Assembly (NCBI GenBank): GCA_902766695.1
Contig: CACXEY010000202.1
Coordinates: 1 to 35,955 of the forward strand
Reading direction: 5' to 3'
From: an uncultured bacterium
GTDB lineage: Bacteria; Verrucomicrobiota; Kiritimatiellia; CAIQIC01; Lenti-01
DNA: 35,955 bases
Each line of letters begins with the position of its first letter. Position 1 is the first letter of the stretch. Below, one piece after another: positions 30,036 to 35,955 of the stretch. The notes under the pieces were generated by a model. The model had not been told where the DNA came from and made no database searches. It worked only from the letters and a program-made list of their open reading frames with translations. Position numbers and translations under genes: made by a program.

Positions 30036-31658
30036 CTATTCCAGGCCGAAGCGGAGGAAGAGCTTCGAGGTGTCGCCGGTGGCGATGCCTTCGATGGAGA
30101 TGGAGGTGCCGGAGACGGTGACGGCCGCTTCGGTGGCTTCGCGCCATGTGCCGGAAAGCAGGTCGTCGGTCACGTAGACCGCGACGGTCGCGGCGGACAG
30201 GTCGTCCTCGACGGTCAGCGCGAGGGAGAGGGTGCCGTCGGTGAACTGGATGTCCGAGACCGAGGCGAACGCGGTTTCGACGGTGCCAGCGCCGGAGACC
30301 ACGGTGAAGGCCCGGGTCTGCGTGCCGGTGAAGTTGCCCTTTCCGGTGATGACGAGGGTGTAGTCGCCGGGGGTGGTCGGGTAGTCTGCGGTTTCTTCGC
30401 CGCTTGAGTCGGTGACGGTCCAGGCGTAGTCGGTGCCTTCGGCGAGGGTCGTGCCGTTGAAGGCCAGGACGGGCGCGAAGGCGACGTTCCCGGCGGTGTA
30501 GGTGCTTTCCACGCCGTCCAGCGCGGCATCGGCGATGTCGGCGGCGACGATGGCGAAGGCGCCGGTGACGGTTGCATCGCCGTAGGCGACGGTGACCGTG
30601 GCGGTGCCCACGTCGGTGTTGCCGGCGAAGATGGCGGTGTAGCCGGCGACGGCCAGGCCGTCGAAGGTGACGTCGAGTTCGGGCTCGATGGCGGCGCCGG
30701 TGTAGGTCTGGTCGGCGATGGCGCCCAGCGCGAGGCCTTCGCCGGGGGCTTCGCCGCGGCCGAGGAAGGTGGTGGCGTTGGTGGCGGCGGTGCCGCCCCA
30801 GGTCAGGGTCCACGCTTCCCAGGCGGCGTCGGCCGCCACGGCGTAGTCGCCCATTTCGGAGGCGGCGAAGGTCACCTCGGTGAACGGGACGCCCGCGAGG
30901 GCCGCCGCGCCGATGGAGGACAGTCCGGAGGGGTCGATGGAGAGTGCGGTGCAGCCGCCGAAGGTCGCGTCGGGCAGGTTTTCCGGGAAGGTCGCGGACG
31001 CCAGCGAGGCGCATCCGTAGCAGACGCCCTCGCCGAGGGTCGCGGAGGCGAGCGAGACGCTCGTCAGGCCGCTCTGGGCGAAGGCGTAGTCGCCGATGGC
31101 CGTGCCGGTCGGCTGGGTCTTGATGGCGGAGCAGCCGCGGAAGGCGTTCGCGCCGATGGTTTCCACGCCCGATGCGGTCAGGGTCGCCAGGGCGGTGCAG
31201 CCCTCGAAGGCGCCGTCACCGATGGTGGTGACGCTTGAAGGCAGCGTGACGGTTTTCAGTGCGGTGCAGCCGGCGAAGGCGGACGCGGGGATTTCCGTCA
31301 GCCCCGTTGCGGAGGAGAGGTTGGCGGAGGTGATGGCGGTGTTGCCCGCGAAGGCGCCGGGCAGGATGGCGGTCATGCCCGAGGGGGCCGTCAGGGACGT
31401 GGCCGTGGCGGTCGTGCCGATGGCGACCCCGTCGCGCAGGACGATGCCGGAGTTGGTGGTGCAGGCGGTGATGAAGTCGTCGTAGACGAGGGTGCCGCCG
31501 CCGCCGGGTTGGCCCCCGCCGCCGGGCTGGTCGCCGCCGCCGGGATTGAAGCCCCCGCCGCCGGGATTGAATCCGCCGCCGCCGGGGCCCTGCGCGAGGG
31601 CCGCGGAAACGGAAAGCGCCACCGTCAGGAGAAAAGCCGGAAATGCGTTGCGTTCCAT
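30036..31658 (-). CDS. Secreted BspA-type leucine-rich-repeat protein
   Basis: The 540-aa product has a signal peptide (MERNAFPAFLLTVALSVSAALAQ), then a Gly/Pro-rich linker of repeated GGGGFNPGGGG units at about 24-55. Residues ~90-300 contain BspA-type (LRR_5) repeats of the form 'L..It.I...AF.gCt.L..v.lP.sv..IG..AF': for example ASAFAGCTALKTVTLPSSVTTIGDGAFEGCTALATL. A segment TYTGAAIEPELDVTFDG and GDYTLVITGKGNFTGTQTRAFTV follows; such beta-sandwich (MBG/Ig-like) repeats are common in surface proteins. The C-terminal ~90 residues (beta-rich, ending KLFLRFGLE) recur in PVC exported proteins by my impression. It follows the beta-helix protein gene by 15 bases on one mRNA. Location is extracellular or surface; ligand unknown. 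Confidence 0.85.
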   Translation of the reverse strand: MERNAFPAFLLTVALSVSAALAQGPGGGGFNPGGGGFNPGGGDQPGGGGQPGGGGTLVYDDFITACTTNSGIVLRDGVAIGTTATATSLTAPSGMTAILPGAFAGNTAITSANLSSATGLTEIPASAFAGCTALKTVTLPSSVTTIGDGAFEGCTALATLTASGVETIGANAFRGCSAIKTQPTGTAIGDYAFAQSGLTSVSLASATLGEGVCYGCASLASATFPENLPDATFGGCTALSIDPSGLSSIGAAALAGVPFTEVTFAASEMGDYAVAADAAWEAWTLTWGGTAATNATTFLGRGEAPGEGLALGAIADQTYTGAAIEPELDVTFDGLAVAGYTAIFAGNTDVGTATVTVAYGDATVTGAFAIVAADIADAALDGVESTYTAGNVAFAPVLAFNGTTLAEGTDYAWTVTDSSGEETADYPTTPGDYTLVITGKGNFTGTQTRAFTVVSGAGTVETAFASVSDIQFTDGTLSLALTVEDDLSAATVAVYVTDDLLSGTWREATEAAVTVSGTSISIEGIATGDTSKLFLRFGLE

Positions 31659-31673
31659 GTTCGTTCCCTTTCC

Positions 31674-34172
31674 TTATTCGGTGATGGCGACGGTGTAGTT
31701 GGCCCCGCCGTTGTTGTCGGCGAGTTCGTTGCCGGAGGCGTCGTAGACGCTGACGGCGTAGTGGAAGGTGCCCGCCCGCAGTTCGGATGCGGGGACTTCG
31801 ACGTGCCACCAGCAGCCGGTGTCGGAGGTCCAGTCGGCGTTGACGGTCATGGATTTGCTGGACCAGGTGGCGCCGCCGTCGGGGCTGTACCAGAGGGTGG
31901 CGGCGGTGGCGGCGGTGGAGGCCTCGGTGTTGAACCAGAGGGAGTCGGCGGTGGTGTAGCTCGCGGACCAGTGGGTCGTGCTGGACCAGAGTCCGTCGTC
32001 GCCGCCGGTGTCGATTTCGCCGGTGGTGTAGAATCCGTGGAAGCCGACGGAGTTGGCGCCGGTGGGGGCGCTGGTGCCAGATGAGGCCGGCGCGGTGCCG
32101 CTCGCCATGCCGGGGACGGAGCAGAAGAGGTAGCCGCTGGCGGAGGACTGGGCGGCGGGGATCTTGCCGTAGACGGTGTCGGTGCCGCTCGCCTTGAGCC
32201 AGGTGGCGGAGGTGCCGATGGAGTAGCTGCCCTGGTAGTATTTCTGGGTGCCGGAGATGGTTCCTTCGCGCCCGGACTGGGCGTTGCCGATGCCGAAAAC
32301 GCACCCGCCGTTGATGGTGACGGAGTGGCCGCTGTTGACGTCGAACGCTTCCTCGGGGCTGCTGAGGGTGAAGGCGTAGAGCCAGCCGCCGTTGATGGTG
32401 ATGTCGGCGTTCGAGTCGAAGGCGTCGTTGCCGGTGCTGGCCGCGTAGATGTAGCCGCCGTTGATCACGAGGTTGCTCGCGGTGTTGACGCAGTCGTCGG
32501 CGCAGGCGAGCTCCAGGACGCCGCCGTCGATGGTCATCTCCGCCTTGCTTTCGAGGCCTTCGCCGCCGTCGTTGGCGGTGTGGATGCGCAGGCGGCCGGA
32601 GTACATGGCCACGCCGGTTTCGCCTTTGACGCCCTTGGGGTTGGAGTAGTCGGCATCGTCGTTCATCCCGCCGCCGGAGGAGCCGACGATGTTGGCGCTG
32701 GCGGTCGAGAGGGGCAGCGCGGCGATGTTGGTCGTGGCCGCGGCGGTGGCGAGGGAGCCGTAGTATTTCTGCTTGTAGGCGCAGCAATAGGTTTTCGAGC
32801 CGGTGGTCGTCCCCTGGATGTCCGGCGAGAAGGAGGCGTCCGTCGGGAGCGTGGAGGCGCCTTCGGTGCCGATGACGAGGGAGCCGGCCGCATTGATGAC
32901 CTTCCCGGCCGTGCCGGTGGCGGAGAGCAGGAAGGTGCCGCCGGTGATGGCCATCGTCGAACCGCTGCCGGAGGTCTTCAGGCAGGCGGCGGAACCGCTG
33001 TCGAGGCAGGTGGCGACGGAGGCGTAGTTGTTGCTCGTGAGGTCGTCGGCCTCCACCAGCGACTCGACGTAGACGTCCGTCGGACCGCCGGCGACGGAGA
33101 TGTCGTAGTAGCCGCCGGAGAGGGTCATGTCGTCCGCGCCGATGCCGCGCCCCGCGGTGCCGGTGCAGCGGATGCGGACCGTGCCGCCGGAAATGGCCAC
33201 GGTCCCGCCCTTGACGGCGTAGGCCTTGGAGGGGGCGTGGACCGCGTAGGTGCCGGAATTGAGGAGCGAAGAGGTGTTGTAGGTCTTGGTCCCGCCCGAA
33301 GTCTTCGTGGAGGAGGTGAGCGTCACGCAGTAGTTCCAGACCGCGCCGTCGTCGTCCTCGTATTCGAGCAGTTCCTCGACGTAGCCGCCGGTGACGGTCG
33401 CGTCGAGGAGGCCGCCGGTCATCGCGAAGGCGCCGTCGGTCTTGACGCCCTTCGCCCCGTCGCCGCTCATCGCGAGCTTCAGGACGCCGCCGGAGAGCGT
33501 CGTCGTGCAGCTGGCCTTGTCCATGTTGATGCCACAGGCCTTCTCGCCGGCCATCGAGATGTCGAGGATGCCGCCCTCGAGGGTGCAGGCCGATTTCTTC
33601 GGCCCGCTGACGCCCACCTGCTTGGCGGAGGCCGTCGAGACGATGGAAACCGTCCCCGCGAGCTGGTCGTAGGCGGAGGAGACGTAGACGCCGTAGGCGT
33701 TCTTCGCGTCGGTCGCGAGGGTGATGGCGTGCGTCCCGCCCTCGACGAGGACCGTCGCCGCGGAAACCACGCCGACCTTCGCCGCGCCGCCCGAGTACAA
33801 CGCCGCGCCGTCGCCGCAGAGCACCAGCGTCCCCGTGCCCGATACCGCGCTCGCGCCATCCGCCGCGATGGCGCCGCCCGCCGCCCAGATCGCCGCGTCG
33901 CCGTCGATGGAGAGCGTACCGGCCAGGGACGACCCCTCGGCGAGCGTGACCCGGCAGAACTCGCCCGCGGCGATGGACACGTCCCCCTCGATCGCGCCAA
34001 CCAGGACGAAGTCCCGCCCGACCGTGTCCGCCGAATAGCTCCCCGCGGCCGTGATCTCGGTTTTCAGCGGGAACGCATAATCCTCGACGCGGAGCACGCC
34101 CGCGCCCGCCGCGCCGATTCCCGCCCCAAGGCAGAGCAGGGCGGCCAGGGTGGATTTGAAGGTCGATGGCAT
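31674..34172 (-). CDS. Exported Cthe_2159-like beta-helix, carbohydrate-binding protein
   Basis: The 832-aa product begins MPSTFKSTLAALLCLGAGIGAAGAG, a Sec signal. The long middle consists of repeated '(t)vsGGtl.I....dgi....i.I.GG' turns such as AMTGGLLDATVTGG, MTLSGGYYDISVAGG and DITINGGWLYAF, with a strong block MYSGRLRIHTANDGGEGLESKAEMTIDGGVLEL and the DDCVNTASNLVINGG turn. This is the pattern of Cthe_2159 (DUF4353), a parallel beta-helix that binds acidic polysaccharides such as polygalacturonate. The last ~120 residues (GLWSSTTHWSASYTTADSLWFN, TLWYSPDGGATWSSKSM) resemble a starch-binding CBM25/53-like domain. ATG 34172 has GGAGAAAGG upstream; an earlier in-frame ATG at 34250 lies in the promoter. 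Confidence 0.85.
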   Translation of the reverse strand: MPSTFKSTLAALLCLGAGIGAAGAGVLRVEDYAFPLKTEITAAGSYSADTVGRDFVLVGAIEGDVSIAAGEFCRVTLAEGSSLAGTLSIDGDAAIWAAGGAIAADGASAVSGTGTLVLCGDGAALYSGGAAKVGVVSAATVLVEGGTHAITLATDAKNAYGVYVSSAYDQLAGTVSIVSTASAKQVGVSGPKKSACTLEGGILDISMAGEKACGINMDKASCTTTLSGGVLKLAMSGDGAKGVKTDGAFAMTGGLLDATVTGGYVEELLEYEDDDGAVWNYCVTLTSSTKTSGGTKTYNTSSLLNSGTYAVHAPSKAYAVKGGTVAISGGTVRIRCTGTAGRGIGADDMTLSGGYYDISVAGGPTDVYVESLVEADDLTSNNYASVATCLDSGSAACLKTSGSGSTMAITGGTFLLSATGTAGKVINAAGSLVIGTEGASTLPTDASFSPDIQGTTTGSKTYCCAYKQKYYGSLATAAATTNIAALPLSTASANIVGSSGGGMNDDADYSNPKGVKGETGVAMYSGRLRIHTANDGGEGLESKAEMTIDGGVLELACADDCVNTASNLVINGGYIYAASTGNDAFDSNADITINGGWLYAFTLSSPEEAFDVNSGHSVTINGGCVFGIGNAQSGREGTISGTQKYYQGSYSIGTSATWLKASGTDTVYGKIPAAQSSASGYLFCSVPGMASGTAPASSGTSAPTGANSVGFHGFYTTGEIDTGGDDGLWSSTTHWSASYTTADSLWFNTEASTAATAATLWYSPDGGATWSSKSMTVNADWTSDTGCWWHVEVPASELRAGTFHYAVSVYDASGNELADNNGGANYTVAITE

Positions 34173-34221
34173 GGCAAAAAACCTTTCTCCGGGTTGGCAC
34201 CGGGTTGATGACGCCCTCTTT

Positions 34222-34250
34222 CTACCACGTCCGCCGCCCCCGTTTGTCAA
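34222..34250 (-). promoter_or_regulatory. Promoter of the beta-helix/BspA operon
   Basis: On the minus strand TTGACA (34250-34245) and TGGTAG (34227-34222) are 17 bases apart. Just upstream a second TTGACA forms a direct repeat (GGTTGACATCC GGTTGACAAAC). The -10 is imperfect. The leader to ATG 34172 would be about 43 bases. Confidence 0.5.
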
Positions 34251-34371
34251 CCGGATGTCAACCGCGCGTGAAAATGTCGTGACAGAGTGACACGTGGGCG
34301 GTACGCCCTGTGGGCGGACATTGCGGGAAAACGGATGGACCGCGGGTGGAAACTGGGGGCGCGCTCATCCC

Positions 34372-34509
34372 GCCCGCGAGGCGTCTGGAAACCGGAAAAC
34401 AAGCGAAAACGCCAATGTTTTCTGTAATCTCGCGCCAGCCGTGGACTCCACTTCCGGCGCTACGGCATCCTGCCGCGCCGGGGTGGAAGGCGAGCGGATG
34501 GAGGGCGGA
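34372..34509 (+). repeat. ~180-bp intergenic repeat, copy A (shortened)
   Basis: It shares its two ends and middle with copy B: GCCCGCGAGGCGTCT, AACAAGCGAAAA, CCAATGTTTTCTGTAATCTC, then CGGCATCCTGCCGCGCC and GCGGATGGAGGGCGGAAGAA. About 40 bases of the middle are missing relative to copy B. Confidence 0.85.
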
Positions 34510-34750
34510 AGAATATCTCACGCAAAGGCCGCAAAGGGAGCGGGAGGGATACGGGATGGGGGAAGAACTCACGCGGAGGCGCGGAGACGCGGAGGGCTTG
34601 GAGGGGGAGGATTTTGCACAAAAGGACAAAAAGGAAACAAAGGGGCGGCTGGAGAGCGGGAGGATGGTCAACATTGAAAAACATGAAAACCGCTTCGCGG
34701 ACATGGAAAGCGGGAGGGAAGCGGATGGCCCGTCGGGGCGCGGGCGTCCC

Positions 34751-34929
34751 GCCCGCGAGGCGTCTAGAACGCGGGAAACAAGCGAAAAGGCCAATGTTTT
34801 CTGTAATCTCATATCCAGCGGCGTATCTGGAAGCCGCCCCGCCGAAATCCCCGCGCTGCTCGTTCAGAAGCTTCCGCGCCACTTCCGGGGGTGCGGCATC
34901 CTGCCGCGCCAAAGCGGATGGAGGGCGGA
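34751..34929 (+). repeat. ~180-bp intergenic repeat, copy B
   Basis: This is the full-length direct copy: GCCCGCGAGGCGTCT, AACAAGCGAAAAGGCCAATG, then TTTTCTGTAATCTCA, TGGAAGCCGCCCCGCC, TTCCGGGGGTGCGGCATC and GCGGATGGAGGGCGGAAGAA. It is in inverted orientation to copy C at 29708-29889, so the two bracket the 5-kb segment with the exported-protein operon. Confidence 0.88.
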
Positions 34930-35376
34930 AGAATGGCTCACGCAAAGTTCGCCAAGGCCGCCAAGTGTGCGGGAGAAAAGAGATGGGGAGGGGCCATGAC
35001 TGGGGGGACGGACGCCTCCGTCCGTCCAAGGGGAGGATGGAGAGCGAAAGGATTGCCACTTTGCGCTTGATGATGGCGCAGGAGAAAGGCATTCTGCCCC
35101 CAGAAAGGTCGGCCACGGTGGCCGCCAAAACCCAACAGGAACCACAAACAGACTTTGATCTGAAACAATCGTTGTCCATCAGCTTTCTGCATTGCAGTCG
35201 TTTAATCCGAATCTTAGGACCATTCCGGCGAATGACACGTGCAAGACAAGCGCGCATTGCGCGCCTCTTTCCGTGTTTTCGCATGTGGCCTTCCTAAGAG
35301 CCAGGATTATGAGCATGGGAAGAGGTCTTTTCGTGACTGCCCCCGCGAAAGTTGGACAGGAGAGACAGGAGAGAAC

Positions 35377-35955
35377 ATGAAGAGCTTTTGTGAATATGTC
35401 TTCGCCGGTTTGGTTGCCGCTTGGTGTTTGGTTGCCGGAGGGACGCCTGTTTGGGCCGAGGTGGACGGGGACTGGGAGTACTCCTATTCCGACTCCGATT
35501 TCACCGCAACCGTCACGAAGTACACCGGTTCGTCATCCAGCCCGACGGTTCCCTCCAAGTTCTCCCGAAGAGTCAACACTGGCGAAAAGGATGAGGATGG
35601 CAACTACATTTACAAAACCTACACTTACAAAGTCACCGCCATAAGCGGAACCTTCAGTGGGAACAAAAATATTACTTCCGTTTCATTGCCATCCAGTGTG
35701 ACAACCATCGGCTCTTCGAGCTTTTATAACTGTACGTCTCTCTCCTCCGCTCCATTCCACTCAGGAATTAAAAGCATCGGCAATTCTGCATTCTACGGGT
35801 GTACAAAACTTTCGAGCGTCTCTTTCCTATCCTCTTTGACTTCCATTGGCTCCTCTGCTTTTTCCGGGTGCACAGGTCTGAAGACATTGAAGACGCCATC
35901 AAGCCTGAAGACAATGGGGGCTTCTGCGTTTGCCGGTTGCATGGGGTTGGTAGAA
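35377..35955 (+). CDS. Secreted BspA-type leucine-rich-repeat protein, 3' end outside window
   Basis: An open frame of 193 codons runs from ATG 35377 to the window edge. The product begins MKSFCEYVFAGLVAAWCLVAGG, with a likely cleavage after PVWA, then an extended segment EVDGDWEYSYSDSDFTATVTKYTG and, from about residue 95, BspA-type repeats: NITSVSLPSSVTTIGSSSFYNC, then FHSGIKSIGNSAFYGCTKL, LTSIGSSAFSGCTGL and SLKTMGASAFAGC. The first strand pattern '(y).y...tvT.ytGssss.tvPs' is a common entry into BspA arrays. GGAGAG lies 5 bases before the ATG. GC content is visibly lower than in the rest of the window, so it may be a recent acquisition or a surface gene with different codon use. Confidence 0.85.
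   Translation, partial: MKSFCEYVFAGLVAAWCLVAGGTPVWAEVDGDWEYSYSDSDFTATVTKYTGSSSSPTVPSKFSRRVNTGEKDEDGNYIYKTYTYKVTAISGTFSGNKNITSVSLPSSVTTIGSSSFYNCTSLSSAPFHSGIKSIGNSAFYGCTKLSSVSFLSSLTSIGSSAFSGCTGLKTLKTPSSLKTMGASAFAGCMGLVE

Larger units (their letters stand above)
34173..35376. other. 1.2-kb repeat-rich intergenic region
   Basis: No gene is supported. It holds the promoter of the beta-helix gene (34222-34250), two direct copies of the ~180-bp repeat (34372-34509 and 34751-34929), short stretches of the type CTCACGCAAAG and CGGAGGCGCGGAGACGCGGAGG, and after about 35080 a region of visibly lower GC. A palindrome GGCCACGGTGGCC lies at 35112-35124 and GCGCGCATTGCGCGC at 35250-35264. Confidence 0.6.

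Noticed and set aside
27319-31014. 1231-codon minus-strand frame opposite the 932-aa gene
   Set aside because: It crosses two genes and a repeat and contains no recognisable domain; the plus-strand gene has a ribosome site, a conserved upstream motif and natural composition.
31216-34200. 994-codon minus-strand frame alongside the beta-helix gene
   Set aside because: Arg/His/Gly-rich shadow of the correct frame, which encodes a signal peptide and clear repeats.
34173-34250. Earlier in-frame ATG (34250) for the beta-helix protein
   Set aside because: The extra 26 residues would precede a complete signal peptide and overlap the promoter; ATG 34172 has a good ribosome site.
34460-35284. 274-codon minus-strand frame in the repeat region
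   Set aside because: Its translation derives from copy B of the dispersed repeat and neighbouring low-complexity sequence; there is no ribosome site or domain, and the frame breaks in other repeat copies.

Overview
The window is high-GC bacterial DNA (roughly two thirds G+C by eye, dropping visibly over the last ~0.9 kb). The gene content suggests a PVC-group bacterium, most likely Kiritimatiellota or a close relative: BspA-type leucine-rich-repeat proteins, a Cthe_2159-like beta-helix protein, large cytosolic proteins of unknown family beside a CesT-like secretion chaperone, and arrays of TTTCCAA/TTGGAAA palindromes. The assignment rests on gene style only; there is no rRNA or marker gene, and I saw no tRNA.

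Layout. 1-3.6 kb: end of an M23 peptidase, a 2[4Fe-4S] ferredoxin, argG and surE. 3.7-11.5 kb: a sugar or surface-polysaccharide locus with a coupled 18-codon upstream ORF, a HddA-like GHMP kinase, a ColD/RfbH-like PLP enzyme with His at the Schiff-base Lys position, a transketolase split into two overlapping genes, a B12-binding radical SAM protein, and a divergent pair made of a GT4 glycosyltransferase (minus strand) and a GDP-fucose-synthase-like epimerase/reductase. 11.5-15.3 kb: an array of five palindromes, then acyl-CoA dehydrogenase, etfB and a ferredoxin-fused etfA, a set typical of electron-bifurcating enoyl-CoA reductases. 15.4-17.1 kb: a small BamE-like lipoprotein and an outer-membrane beta-barrel protein. 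17.4-19.2 kb (minus): a four-helix membrane protein with a helical tail, followed by rsmI. 19.3-22.4 kb: a SUMF1-fold protein, an array of three palindromes, tadA, and a YejE-like ABC permease with an enlarged periplasmic segment.

22.5-29.6 kb is the most interesting part. A CesT/type III chaperone-like gene is followed 22 bases later by a 462-aa protein of unknown family. About 2.3 kb further on lies a 932-aa protein of unknown family. Both transcription units are preceded, 48 and 51 bases before the first ATG, by the same bipartite motif, TGTAACC-N13-CGTGTA. I read this as a candidate type III secretion chaperone/substrate regulon under a dedicated, perhaps ECF-type, sigma factor. Between the two units sits a minus-strand marR-cupin-SnoaL operon with an operator inside its own promoter.

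29.7-36 kb: a minus-strand operon for two exported proteins (a Cthe_2159-like beta-helix protein and a BspA-LRR protein) is bracketed by inverted copies of a ~180-bp intergenic repeat. The window ends inside a lower-GC BspA-like gene. A recurring housekeeping-type promoter (CTTGC at -35, CATAGT/TATATT-like at -10, spacer 16-17) can be read before several genes, and some of these promoters imply leaderless or nearly leaderless mRNAs.
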